Below are positions 56,586-64,000 of a DNA stretch of 64,000 nucleotides, one piece after another. The number at the start of each line of letters is the position of its first letter. The first letter of the stretch is position 1. Position numbers and translations under genes: made by a program. Source of the stretch: Novosphingobium lindaniclasticum LE124 (GTDB taxonomy: Bacteria; Pseudomonadota; Alphaproteobacteria; Sphingomonadales; Sphingomonadaceae); assembly GCF_000445125.1 (NCBI RefSeq), contig NZ_ATHL01000001.1, positions 1 to 64,000 on the forward strand, read 5' to 3'. Below the pieces are notes generated by a model that was not told the DNA's origin, did no database searches, and saw only the letters and a program-made list of their open reading frames with translations.

Positions 56586-57239
56586 TCAGCAGATTAGTTC
56601 CGCCAGCATGCGGGGCGCATGGATGATCAACTGCTCGTCGTCGCGGCTGATGATCCCACGCCGAATCAACGTGGCTATGGCGCGCGAGGCTGTTTCGCGC
56701 GTGGTGTTCGCCCCCAGGGCCAGCATCGTCACGCGGGGGGAAGGCACGATCCGATCGCGTCCATCCGCCAGCGCCACCAGTTCGGCATAGACCCGGCCCG
56801 CCGCGCTATAGGTGATGCGCGTCACCATCCGGTCCAGCGCACGGTCGAGCTGGCGGGCAAGAAGCCGCGCCATTCCCGCCGCGATCTGGACATCGCCGGC
56901 GACGAGTTCGGCGATCTTGCCGGCTTCGGCGCAGAGCAATTGGCAATCGAATAGGGCGCTGATCTCCGCGCGATGCACGGAAGCGGTGGGATAGGCTCCG
57001 AAAAATTCGCCCGGACCATGTTGCGCCACTTGCTGGCGCTGCCCCTCGAGGCCGTAAGTCTCGACTCGTAAAGCGCCTTCGATGACGAGCCAGCAATTGT
57101 AAGAGGGTTCGCCCTGTCTGGCGAGGATGTCCTTGGCGAAGAGCCTTTGGGGCATAAGAACGCGCGCCAGCGATTCGGCAGGCTGCCGATCACATCGAAA
57201 AATCGCCCGAATGGCCTCGATCTGACCTTCGAAATCCAA
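56586..57239 (-). CDS. Crp/Fnr family transcriptional regulator
   Basis: A 217-residue regulator with an N-terminal cyclic-nucleotide-binding-type barrel (RLFAKDILARQGEPSYNCWLVIEGALRV split across strands) and a C-terminal winged helix (GANTTRETASRAIATLIRRGII). The phosphate-binding cassette is not clearly a cAMP-type site, and the N-terminus lacks the Fnr iron-sulfur cysteine set, so the ligand is unknown. Its stop is 12 bases from the convergent SLOG-like gene. A CRP-type palindrome lies about 120 bases upstream of its start. It starts on TTG 57239 with GAGGGG upstream. Confidence 0.88.
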   Translation of the reverse strand: MDFEGQIEAIRAIFRCDRQPAESLARVLMPQRLFAKDILARQGEPSYNCWLVIEGALRVETYGLEGQRQQVAQHGPGEFFGAYPTASVHRAEISALFDCQLLCAEAGKIAELVAGDVQIAAGMARLLARQLDRALDRMVTRITYSAAGRVYAELVALADGRDRIVPSPRVTMLALGANTTRETASRAIATLIRRGIISRDDEQLIIHAPRMLAELIC

Positions 57240-57357
57240 CTACGGTGCCCCTCAGCCGGCCGGCCGCCCCGCCGTGCGAAGTGTCCGCGCGACAAGGACG
57301 GCTTACCGCATTGTAGCCGGGTTGGGGAAGAAGGCCCGTTACGATTCATACATCAGG

Positions 57358-57373
57358 TGTGATCCCGGTCACG
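57358..57373. promoter_or_regulatory. CRP/FNR-type palindrome
   Basis: TGTGA-TCCCGG-TCACG matches the CRP consensus TGTGA-N6-TCACA at 9 of 10 half-site bases. It lies 119 bases upstream of the Crp/Fnr-family gene (minus strand) and about 90 bases before an orphan + strand terminator, so it could control either transcript. Confidence 0.5.
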
Positions 57374-57482
57374 CCGCATGGGCGTTTCCGGGCGTAAACA
57401 CAGCGTGCGACCCGAAGGCGGCTCGTAACAGAGCAGCCCTATTCCTTGGCCCGGAGGTCTTCATGGCCTTCGGGCCATTTTT
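57374..57482 (+). ncRNA. possible small RNA ended by an orphan terminator
   Basis: A short interval between a CRP-type site and a strong + strand terminator, with no + strand gene for some 900 bases upstream except across an antisense gene. A 16-codon frame (ATG 57378, stop 57426-57428) lies inside and could be a leader peptide instead. No known small-RNA family was recognised. The call rests on the terminator alone. Confidence 0.3.
57447..57482 (+). terminator. rho-independent terminator with no obvious gene
   Basis: TGGCCCGGAGG (57447-57457) pairs over 11 bp (one G-T) with CCTTCGGGCCA (57467-57477), nine-base loop, followed by TTTTT. It is the best terminator in the window. The T-run shows it works on the + strand. 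Confidence 0.8.
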
Positions 57483-57864
57483 ATGCCTGCTTTGGGGGCC
57501 TGTCTGGCTTGAGCGCCCGGACTTGCGCTCTCTGACTTTGAGAGATCGGCCGAGTATCGAATTGCGATCCGAGGACGGGATGGGAGACGCTGCAGTTCTT
57601 TTTTCGTCGCAAGGAATTGCTGCCGGATAGCTTCCTTTCTAACAAGTGAAAATAAAGTCATTGCGGCGTTAAAAGGTTGTCACTCGCAAGAAACGCAGGG
57701 AGCGCGGATAGTGCCGCGCACGCTCGAGTGGCGGTGGTAAACGACCGGAAGTCCTTCAAGAAAATGAAATAATCCGTTTTGTAGCTCTCTCATTCACCTT
57801 TACGTTCGAGATCACCGGATCGGTGCTTTCTGGCGAAGGGCCACTATCTCCCGCCTCGAATAGG

Positions 57865-57902
57865 AAGCCGCCGTGCTGCCGAAATCTGGCGCGCGGCGGC
57901 TT
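57865..57902 (-). terminator. hairpin after the M28 peptidase
   Basis: AAGCCGCCG (57865-57873) pairs with CGGCGGCTT (57894-57902), with a 20-base loop that can pair further. It lies five bases after the peptidase stop on the minus strand. The T-run is short (TT then CCTATT). Confidence 0.6.
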
Positions 57903-57907
57903 TAGGA

Positions 57908-59590
57908 TCATTTGCGCAAGGCTGCCGTGGTGTCGCGGGTCGCACGGAATTCGCTGTCCTGCGACCAGTTCGGCCAGTCGCGGCCGTTGGCCAGGCGGTT
58001 GCCGAGGTTGTAGAGCAAGGTCATGTCGCCGACCCAGCTGCTGGTGTTCCAGGTGGCGTCGTATTCGTCGGCCGGTTGGTGATAGCGGTCGCGCGTGTAG
58101 ATATCGGCCAGTTCCTTGCCGCGTGCCGCCCCGCCGTTCACCAGTTCGGTGCCGGCATCATAGGAGATGGCGGGGACGCCGCGCTTTGCCATCGGGAAGT
58201 GGTCGGAACGGTAGAAGCTGCCCGCTTCGGGTCGCGCGTCCGGCGTGTAGTGCCGGCCCAGCTTCTCGCCTTCCTCCGTCAGCATGGTGAGCAGATCGAG
58301 CTTTGCCGCACCGGAGATGCTGAAGTCGACCGTCTTCTCGGCCGCGAAAGGACCGTCCATGTTGATCACGCCTGCGGTCGTGGCCAGCGGCCGGAGCGGA
58401 TTGTCCGCATAGAATTCCGAGCCCAGCAGGCCTTTCTCCTCTGCCGTCACGGCCAGGAACAGGACCGAGCGCTCCGGCGGCGGACCACCCGCGTAGGCGC
58501 GGGCGAGTTCGAGCAGGGCGGCCGTGCCCGAGGCGTTGTCGAGCGCGCCGTTGTAGATGCGGTCGCCTTTGGCATCGGGCAGGCCGACGCCCAGGTGGTC
58601 CCAGTGCGCCGAGTAGATCACCGTCTCGTCAGGGTACTTGGAGCCGCGCACCAAGCCGGCGACGTTGTGCGAGGTGATGATCTCGGACTTCACCGCATAG
58701 TCGGCGCTCATGGTGGCCTTGAGCGGCACCGGCTGGAAGTTCTTCTTGCGGGCAGCGGCCTTGGCGGCTTCGAAATCGAGACCCGAGGCCTTGAACAGCC
58801 TGGCCGCCAGATCCTTCTGGATCCAGCCTTCCATCTGGGTGTGCGCGGACCTGGGATCGGCGCGGACGATGTCGAACATGGTGTTGGTGTTGGAGTTCTT
58901 GACCGTCGCCCAGCCGTAGGAGGCGGGTTCGCTCTCGTGGATCACGAGCACGCCCGCCGCCCCCTGCCTTGCGGCTTCCTCGTACTTGTAGGTCCAGCGG
59001 CCGTAGTAGGTCATCGACTTGCCGCCGAAATCGCCTTCTCCGCCCTCGAAGTCCGGGTCGTTGACGAGGACGACCATGATCTTGCCCTTGAGATCGACGC
59101 CCTTGAAGTCGTCCCAGCCGCGTTCCGGCGCCTTGACGCCGTAGCCGACGAAGACCAGTGGCAGGTTCTTGAAGGCTACGGAAGACTGACCGGTCTCGGC
59201 GGCGCGCACGGCGATCTGCTCGCCTTGCGACAGCGGAACGGCCGCGCCGCCCACGGTCATCCCCAGGCGGGGGCTGCCCGTGATTTCCGATTTGCGCAGC
59301 GGCACGTCCTGGAACCACGTACCCTTCTGGCCGGCGGGCTGAAGCCCTGCAGCCTTCATCTGTGCTGCAAGGTAGTCGATGGTCTTCTTCTCGGCCGGGG
59401 TCGCCGGACCGCGGCCTTCGAATTCATCGCTCGCGAGCACCTTGATGTCCTGCGAAATGCGGGCGACATCGAACTGCGGAGCGGCCGGAGCGGCGATCGC
59501 CATCGAAGCCATGCTCACGGCGGGCAGGGCACCGCCCAGGATCAGTGCGCGCAAAGCCCGGCGCGGGGAACGGGAGGTCGGCGAAGTCAT
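57908..59590 (-). CDS. M28 family metallopeptidase with PA domain
   Basis: A 560-residue exported aminopeptidase. A signal peptide (about 1-33, ILGGALPAVSMASMAIAAPA) is followed by an N-terminal segment, an inserted protease-associated domain (about 110-300, GVLVIHESEPASYGW) and the zinc peptidase core. Di-zinc ligands are recognisable: SAHWDHLG (His, Asp), GALDNASG (bridging Asp), VTAEEKGLLGS (Glu pair), INMDGP (Asp) and DRYHQPADE (His). It probably trims periplasmic peptides. AAGGAG lies before the ATG at 59590. It lies downstream of the kynurenine genes (136 bases) on the same strand. Confidence 0.93.
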   Translation of the reverse strand: MTSPTSRSPRRALRALILGGALPAVSMASMAIAAPAAPQFDVARISQDIKVLASDEFEGRGPATPAEKKTIDYLAAQMKAAGLQPAGQKGTWFQDVPLRKSEITGSPRLGMTVGGAAVPLSQGEQIAVRAAETGQSSVAFKNLPLVFVGYGVKAPERGWDDFKGVDLKGKIMVVLVNDPDFEGGEGDFGGKSMTYYGRWTYKYEEAARQGAAGVLVIHESEPASYGWATVKNSNTNTMFDIVRADPRSAHTQMEGWIQKDLAARLFKASGLDFEAAKAAARKKNFQPVPLKATMSADYAVKSEIITSHNVAGLVRGSKYPDETVIYSAHWDHLGVGLPDAKGDRIYNGALDNASGTAALLELARAYAGGPPPERSVLFLAVTAEEKGLLGSEFYADNPLRPLATTAGVINMDGPFAAEKTVDFSISGAAKLDLLTMLTEEGEKLGRHYTPDARPEAGSFYRSDHFPMAKRGVPAISYDAGTELVNGGAARGKELADIYTRDRYHQPADEYDATWNTSSWVGDMTLLYNLGNRLANGRDWPNWSQDSEFRATRDTTAALRK

Positions 59591-59726
59591 GGATGGCTCC
59601 TTGGCTGGAAGGCTCTGAAAGGCAGAAAAGATCCGGTCGATCCCATGAAGCCGATGATGCCTATCCTGGTCCGGTTGTCGATATGGCGAGGGCATGATTT
59701 CGACAGAAGAGCGCGTTCGGGCCAGT

Positions 59727-60842
59727 TCATCCCGCGAGGCTGAACTGCAATCCGGCATGCGCGATGGTTCGGCCGAGAGCTTCCGCTTCCTCCGGCGTGT
59801 TCCAGGCGTGGAACGACGCCCGTAGGCACTGGCCGCGCACATCGTAGCGAAATCCACCGGGGGCCAGCGCCGCGTTGAGATGCGCGACGTCTTCGAACAG
59901 CAGGCAGAGCGTTCCGCCCCGATCCGTCATGTCGATCTCGCAGCCGGCAGCCTCGGCGAAGGCTGCGATGCACGTGCGGTTATGGCGCAGGATCGCCTCC
60001 TGACCGATGCGGTCGATCACGTCGAGACCGGCAGTCGCAAGCGCGAAGGGCGCGATGGACGGGCTGCCGCCCTGGAAGCGGCGAGCGTCGGGGGCGGGGC
60101 GGAAGCGCCGGATGTCGAATTCGAAGGGATCCTCATGCCCGAACCATCCCAGGTCCAGCGGCTCGATGGCGGATGTCAGTTCGCCGCGCAGCCACAGCCA
60201 TGCCGCGCCGGGGCCGCCGCAGAGCCATTTCACACTGGACCCGATCACGGCGTCGACGCCCCATTCGCGCGGGGTTACCGGCAGGATCCCGGCGGACTGC
60301 GCGGCATCGACGATCGTCATCGCGCCGTGCTGCCTTGCCAGCGCCGCGATCTCCGAAATCGGCGAGGTCACGCCGGTATTCGAATGGACATGCATGGCGA
60401 TCACGGCCGCCACCTCATCGTCGATATGGCGTTCCCAGGTCCTTGCATCGCCAGGGGAGTGGCCGGCCGGGATGAGGCGGGTGCGGAAGCCCAGCCGCTC
60501 CAGGCCTTGCGCAACGTAGCCCACGGTCGGGAAGGCCTGCTCCGAGAGCACCACGTAGTTTCGCCCGTTCTCGAGCCGCAAGCCCGAGAGAAGCGAGAAC
60601 AGCGCCGAGGATACGCTTTCCTGCGGCGCGACTTCATCCGCGCTGGTGCCGAGCAGCCTTGCGACGCCGCCGCGAAACCGTTCGATCGTCTCCAGCCAGG
60701 GCTCCCAGGCCGCTCCACCGGTGTTCTGCCAGGGATCGAGATAGGCAGCGTCGAGCGCGGCGCGGGCCGTGCGCGGCAGGCAGCCGACCGAGTGGCTCAG
60801 CAGGTAGGGGCCGCCTTCCGGGACGTGGAACAGGTCATGCAT
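59727..60842 (-). CDS. class V aminotransferase, kynureninase-like
   Basis: A 371-residue PLP enzyme. Cofactor marks are VDAAQSAGILPV (Asp) and GSSVKWLCGGPG (PLP Lys); LGWFGHEDPFEFD and RFQGGSPSIAPF resemble kynureninases and related class V enzymes. It is shorter than the usual kynureninase (about 410). Placement three bases after a tryptophan dioxygenase-type gene supports a role in tryptophan/kynurenine breakdown. No kynurenine formamidase is in the window. kynU is probable but not certain. Confidence 0.75.
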   Translation of the reverse strand: MHDLFHVPEGGPYLLSHSVGCLPRTARAALDAAYLDPWQNTGGAAWEPWLETIERFRGGVARLLGTSADEVAPQESVSSALFSLLSGLRLENGRNYVVLSEQAFPTVGYVAQGLERLGFRTRLIPAGHSPGDARTWERHIDDEVAAVIAMHVHSNTGVTSPISEIAALARQHGAMTIVDAAQSAGILPVTPREWGVDAVIGSSVKWLCGGPGAAWLWLRGELTSAIEPLDLGWFGHEDPFEFDIRRFRPAPDARRFQGGSPSIAPFALATAGLDVIDRIGQEAILRHNRTCIAAFAEAAGCEIDMTDRGGTLCLLFEDVAHLNAALAPGGFRYDVRGQCLRASFHAWNTPEEAEALGRTIAHAGLQFSLAG

Positions 60843-60845
60843 CGA

Positions 60846-61592
60846 TCAGTGGCTCGCCTTTTCCGCGATGCTCTCGCGGACTCGGCCGTAGTCATGGCCC
60901 CATTCGTCGGTCATTTCCACGCGCACGTCCCACAGCGCGGGGAAAAAGCGATGTTTCGCACCGGCCTGCAGCAGATCGACGGAGCGTCCCTTGAGCGAGG
61001 CCGAGCCCATGCCGATCGAGCGGTGGATCAGGAACAGATGGTGCCAGCGGAACTTGCCGAAGAGTTCGTCGAGTTCCATCAGTGCCTCGGCCACGGCATA
61101 GGCCTCGTCGTGGGCATAGGCGTGGTCGTAGATGTCGCGCACGGTCCGGCCGGCGCCGGTGACATAGGCTGCGTCGAACGTGGCCCAGAGATCGGGAATG
61201 ATGCGGAGCAGAACGCGGAAGCCCGGCGACTCCTGGCCGCTGCCGTTGCCGAGCTGAAGCCGGATCTGCTGGTACTCCTTGGGCGACATGGTTTCCAACA
61301 GTTCGAGCTGGTCCGTCATCATGCGCAGGATGCGGTGGCAGCGCGTGAGCAGGGTGGTGACGCGGAAGGTCTGTTTCTCACGCAGGTATTCGTCCACCGC
61401 GACGACCGTATAGGCCATCAGCTTCATCCAGAGTTCCTCCACCTGATGGACGATCTGGAATTGAAGCTCGTCGGCATTGGCAAGGTCGTCGAAGGGTTTC
61501 TGGCAGGTCAGCAGGCGCTCGGTCTGGAGGTAGATTTCGTAGTCGAGAGCGGCAGGCGCCTCGAGCAGTTCGTAGACCTTGCGGCGTTCCAT
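60846..61592 (-). CDS. kynA: tryptophan 2,3-dioxygenase family protein
   Basis: A 248-residue all-helical heme dioxygenase that opens the indole ring of tryptophan to N-formylkynurenine. The substrate motif FQIVHQVEELWMK (His49 region) and the IRLQLGNGSGQESPGFR loop are present. The heme histidine is probably His184 or His185 in RWHHLFLIHRSIG. Two points differ from classic TDO: the loop GTGGSSG after the heme histidine is replaced by MGSASLKG, and the chain is slightly short. It belongs to the divergent bacterial branch. GGAGAG precedes the ATG at 61592. Confidence 0.85.
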   Translation of the reverse strand: MERRKVYELLEAPAALDYEIYLQTERLLTCQKPFDDLANADELQFQIVHQVEELWMKLMAYTVVAVDEYLREKQTFRVTTLLTRCHRILRMMTDQLELLETMSPKEYQQIRLQLGNGSGQESPGFRVLLRIIPDLWATFDAAYVTGAGRTVRDIYDHAYAHDEAYAVAEALMELDELFGKFRWHHLFLIHRSIGMGSASLKGRSVDLLQAGAKHRFFPALWDVRVEMTDEWGHDYGRVRESIAEKASH

Positions 61593-61726
61593 GTTGTCTC
61601 TCCAGCAGATGTGTGAGAGGACAATAGCACCGAAGGAAGGGGACATTGATCCCATTTGGCAGATGGAATGCTGATGATGAAGAACGATCGTCTCGCTGGT
61701 GAGGTAGATTGGAGAAGTTCGTTCTC

Positions 61727-62200
61727 ATGACGAAGGCACCGCCACGGCTCGATCCCGCCGACCGGCGTATCCTTGCGGCTCTGGAACGGGATGCCCGGCT
61801 CAGCTTCGCGGATCTGGGCGAGGCGGCGGGGCTGTCCAAGACGCCGAGCTGGAAGCGCGTTCAGGCGATGGAGAAGGCGGGCGTCATCACCGGATACCGG
61901 GCGATGATCGATCCTGCCGCCATCGGTCTGGGCACCAGTGCCTTCGTCCACGTCTCCATCGCCTTCGACCGCCATGAAGACTTCGAAGGCGCGGTGCGTG
62001 ACGAGGCGGCCATCCTGGCTTGCCATGCCGTCGTGGGCGATTTCGATTACCTGCTGCAGGTCATGACCGGGGGCGTGCCGGAACTCGACGATTTCCTGCG
62101 CAACCGCCTGCGGCGCCTTCCCGGTGTGCGTCACTTCAACACGACGCTGGCCATGCGCGACGTGAAGCCGCGCGCCTGCCTCACCGAAGCGGTACGGTGA
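61727..62200 (+). CDS. Lrp/AsnC family transcriptional regulator
   Basis: A 157-residue Lrp-type regulator. The N-terminal helix-turn-helix (LDPADRRILAALERDARLS, GLSKTPSWKRVQAMEKAG) precedes a RAM effector-binding domain (AFVHVSIAFDRHEDFEG, GDFDYLLQVMTGGVPELDDFL). It is divergent from kynA with 134 bases between, the layout of a pathway-specific activator such as KynR responding to kynurenine or tryptophan; this is inference. The start is the ATG at 61727 with GGAGAAG upstream; TTG at 61709 is also possible. Confidence 0.92.
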   Translation: MTKAPPRLDPADRRILAALERDARLSFADLGEAAGLSKTPSWKRVQAMEKAGVITGYRAMIDPAAIGLGTSAFVHVSIAFDRHEDFEGAVRDEAAILACHAVVGDFDYLLQVMTGGVPELDDFLRNRLRRLPGVRHFNTTLAMRDVKPRACLTEAVR

Positions 62201-62211
62201 GGCGGCGCGTG

Positions 62212-62244
62212 AGGGCCCTGTTCAGGCCTGAACGATCAGGCCCT
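62212..62244. terminator. bidirectional hairpin between convergent genes
   Basis: AGGGCC (62212-62217) pairs with GGCCCT (62239-62244) around a perfect palindrome TTCAGGCCTGAA (62221-62232). A near-direct repeat TGA(A)CGATCAGGC also lies here. It separates the ends of the lrp and msrB genes; no T-run. Confidence 0.4.
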
Positions 62245-62249
62245 GACGA

Positions 62250-62699
62250 TCAGGCGACATCCTCGACCTGATCGAGGTAGCTGGCATAGCCTTCCTCCTC
62301 CATCTCCTCGCGCGGGACGAACCGGAGCGAGGCGGAGTTGATGCAATAGCGCAGACCGCCCCGGTCGCGGGGGCCGTCCTCGAAAACGTGGCCGAGGTGG
62401 CTGTCGCCATGTGCCGAGCGAACTTCCGTGCGGGTCATGCCGTGGCTGTGATCCACCAGCTCGTTCACGTTTGCCGGTTCGATCGGCTTGGTGAAGCTCG
62501 GCCAACCGCAACCGGATTCGTATTTGTCCGAGGACGCGAAGAGCGGCTCCCCCGAGACGATATCGACGTAGATGCCCGGCTTCTTGTTGTAGAGGTACTC
62601 GCCGGATCCGGGGCGCTCGGTGCCGCTGCGCTGGGTGACGTGGAACTGTTCCGGCGTCAGGCGCGCGATGGCGTCTTCATTCTTCTCGTAGGTCGGCAT
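62250..62699 (-). CDS. msrB: peptide methionine-(R)-S-oxide reductase
   Basis: A 149-residue MsrB that reduces the R form of methionine sulfoxide. The catalytic Cys119 ([11 protein letters not shown]) and resolving Cys64 (SGCGWPSF) are present, with [14 protein letters not shown] between. The structural zinc cysteines found in many MsrBs are replaced: the first CxxC position reads [10 protein letters not shown], so this is a zinc-free type. The ATG at 62699 has GGAG upstream; the frame could extend to 62726 without homology. Cytosolic, oxidative-stress repair. Confidence 0.95.
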   Translation of the reverse strand: MPTYEKNEDAIARLTPEQFHVTQRSGTERPGSGEYLYNKKPGIYVDIVSGEPLFASSDKYESGCGWPSFTKPIEPANVNELVDHSHGMTRTEVRSAHGDSHLGHVFEDGPRDRGGLRYCINSASLRFVPREEMEEEGYASYLDQVEDVA

Positions 62700-62777
62700 G
62701 CGTTCGTTCTCCTTGGAGGCGAACATGGTGATCGCAAGCGGCCGTGCAAAGAGGCGTATGTAACAGCGGGCACCAGG

Positions 62778-64000
62778 TCAGGCCGGAACGAGCACGCCGA
62801 GAAGATCGTCGAGACTGGCGACGGCGAAGGCGGTCACTTCGTCGCCGATGCCGTAGGGCAGCAGCACGCGGCGCCCATGGACGAGCGCGCCGCAGCTGTA
62901 GGTGACGTTGGGAACGTAGCCGCCATGCTGCTCCGCACTGGGATAGACCAGCGGCGCGCGCGATCGCTTCAGCACGCGCGAGGGATCGTCCCGGTCGAGC
63001 AGGCAGGCGCCGATGCAGTAGCCGCGCACCATGCCCACGCCGTGGGTGAAGACCAGCCAGCCTTCATCGATCTCGATGGGGGAGCCGCAATTGCCCAGTT
63101 GGACGAACTCCCAGGGGTAGGCGGGCATCATGATCGGTGCGCCCTGCTCCCAGGTCAGGAGGTCGTCGGAGCGCAGCAGCCAGATGTTTTCCCCGTCCTG
63201 GCGGCCCAGCATGACATAGCGGCCATCTATCCGGCGCGGGAACAGCGCCATGCCCTTGTAGCCGGTCATGCGGCCGGAGAGCGCGCGCATTTCGAAGGTC
63301 CGCAGGTCGACCCCGCGCAATATCTCCTGGCGCGCATTCTGCCCGTCGTAGGCGGTGTAGGTGCCGATGAGCAGGCGCTGCCCGTCGTCTTCGGTGAACA
63401 CGACCATCCGCAAGTCCTCCACCCCCTGCTTCTGTCCCGGCAGGACGGGGAAGATCACGGTTTCGGAGACGTCCTGACTGTCGTGGCACTGAAGCCGGAC
63501 CCAGCCCTGTTCGTCGCTCTCGATGCGCGGCGGGAAGCAATGGGGGCTGGCGGGATCGATGGTGACCCGGTTGCCGCCGTCCCAGGTGCCGGTGCGGAAG
63601 GTTACCGAAGAGATGTGTCCTTCGCCTATTCCGCGCAGCGAAAGGAGGAACCTGACGCCCTCGCCCGGCGCCTGGGCCACGTCGTCCTCCAAGGGGATGC
63701 GCACGATGCTGGGATTGAACAGGGCGGCGGATTCGAAGGAATATTCCTGGCTGAGGTAAGCGCCCAGCAGCAGGCGGTCGCGCCGCTTGAGAGCGGAAAT
63801 GTCGCCGAGTTCCGCGGCGAGGGCGTCTACCTGGCGCAGGAACACCTCGTCGGCATTACGATGACGTTCGCGCATGGGGCCCATGATGAAGGCGATCATC
63901 CGCTCGCGCACGTCCTCGCCAAGCGCCAGCAGGCGTTCGACGATGACTTGCGGGCGAGGCGGGTGCTGTCCGGCAAAGGCGGGTGGATAGGCGAAATGAA
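62778..64000 (-). CDS. GH130 family beta-mannoside phosphorylase-like enzyme, N-terminus beyond window
   Basis: At least 407 residues of a five-blade beta-propeller glycosidase or phosphorylase. FNPSIVRIP near the front, RDGENIW-like (GRQDGENIWLLRS), NCGSPIEIDEGWLVFTHGVGMVRGY and GGYVPNVTYSCGAL are GH130 signatures, and the Asp/His-phosphate-binding pattern is consistent. The frame stays open past the ATG at 63911 to the window edge with protein-like sequence (FAGQHPPRPQVIVERLLALGEDVRE), so the true start lies outside. Members phosphorolyse or hydrolyse beta-1,2 or beta-1,4 mannosides. Confidence 0.85.
   Translation of the reverse strand, partial: HFAYPPAFAGQHPPRPQVIVERLLALGEDVRERMIAFIMGPMRERHRNADEVFLRQVDALAAELGDISALKRRDRLLLGAYLSQEYSFESAALFNPSIVRIPLEDDVAQAPGEGVRFLLSLRGIGEGHISSVTFRTGTWDGGNRVTIDPASPHCFPPRIESDEQGWVRLQCHDSQDVSETVIFPVLPGQKQGVEDLRMVVFTEDDGQRLLIGTYTAYDGQNARQEILRGVDLRTFEMRALSGRMTGYKGMALFPRRIDGRYVMLGRQDGENIWLLRSDDLLTWEQGAPIMMPAYPWEFVQLGNCGSPIEIDEGWLVFTHGVGMVRGYCIGACLLDRDDPSRVLKRSRAPLVYPSAEQHGGYVPNVTYSCGALVHGRRVLLPYGIGDEVTAFAVASLDDLLGVLVPA

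Larger units (their letters stand above)
57240..57864. other. gene-free region upstream of the Crp/Fnr regulator
   Basis: About 625 bases with no credible protein gene. It holds a CRP/FNR-type palindrome, a strong + strand terminator and, between them, a 16-codon frame (57378-57428). The right part (57600-57830) is A+T-richer and shows nothing further. Confidence 0.5.

Noticed and set aside
58076-59743. 555-codon + frame opposite the M28 peptidase
   Set aside because: Shadow frame; the peptidase has a signal peptide, zinc ligands and a Shine-Dalgarno site.

Overview
The window is a high-GC stretch of a chromosome that looks like a sphingomonad (Alphaproteobacteria, Sphingomonadaceae; Novosphingobium/Sphingobium-like). 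The reasons are two large TonB-dependent receptors, an aerobic cobalamin (cob) cluster behind a B12 riboswitch, a compact glycogen operon, many GTGA/ATGA gene overlaps and frequent GTG/TTG starts. The assignment rests on gene content and is not proven. No rRNA, tRNA, insertion sequence, CRISPR array or phage gene was seen.

Layout. 1-8.3 kb: a cut-off secreted protein, an alpha/beta hydrolase plus SnoaL-like pair, a 39-residue acidic protein, two convergent TonB-dependent receptors, and the C-terminal half of a DUF1624/HGSNAT-type acyltransferase. 8.5-15.5 kb: housekeeping genes (mscS, a cystathionine beta-lyase, a proline-rich membrane protein, queF, a GNAT-nitrilase fusion, an exported deoxyribosyltransferase-like protein). 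15.5-26.6 kb: glycogen metabolism, with glgP-glgB-glgC-glgA-glgX on one strand and a GH13 alpha-glucosidase divergent to it. 26.5-30.4 kb: surface polysaccharide genes (GT4, flippase, ExoY/WcaJ-type sugar transferase) around a 537-base A+T-rich gene-free stretch. 30.5-38.6 kb: a GGDEF-EAL protein, a frameshifted GST, a Tat-exported glycerophosphodiesterase, a decayed DUF899 gene, a TPR/TonB-like protein, nnrD and a histidine phosphatase.

38.9-46.4 kb: a cobalamin riboswitch and then cobG-H-I-J-L-E-M-F, all overlapping, with cobK on the opposite strand between cobJ and cobL. This covers most of the oxygen-dependent corrin-ring steps. 46.4-49.6 kb: a ParD-like gene coupled to a methionine aminopeptidase, an exported coiled-coil protein, yaaA and an SDR. 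49.7-52.8 kb: a secreted GH2 beta-galactosidase. 52.9-56.6 kb: a three-gene cassette of a TIR-membrane-TPR protein, an unrecognised 159-residue protein and a TPR/SLOG-like protein. This is the best candidate for an undescribed nucleotide-signal or defence system. 56.6-64 kb: a Crp/Fnr regulator, an orphan + strand terminator that may end a small RNA, an M28 peptidase, a tryptophan dioxygenase plus kynureninase-like pair with a divergent Lrp regulator, msrB, and a GH130 gene running off the end.

Several loci are decaying: the GST (one-base frameshift), DUF899 (frameshift, internal deletion, stop) and DUF1624 (5' half missing). Start codons were chosen by Shine-Dalgarno position and overlap with the upstream stop; alternatives are given where they matter.
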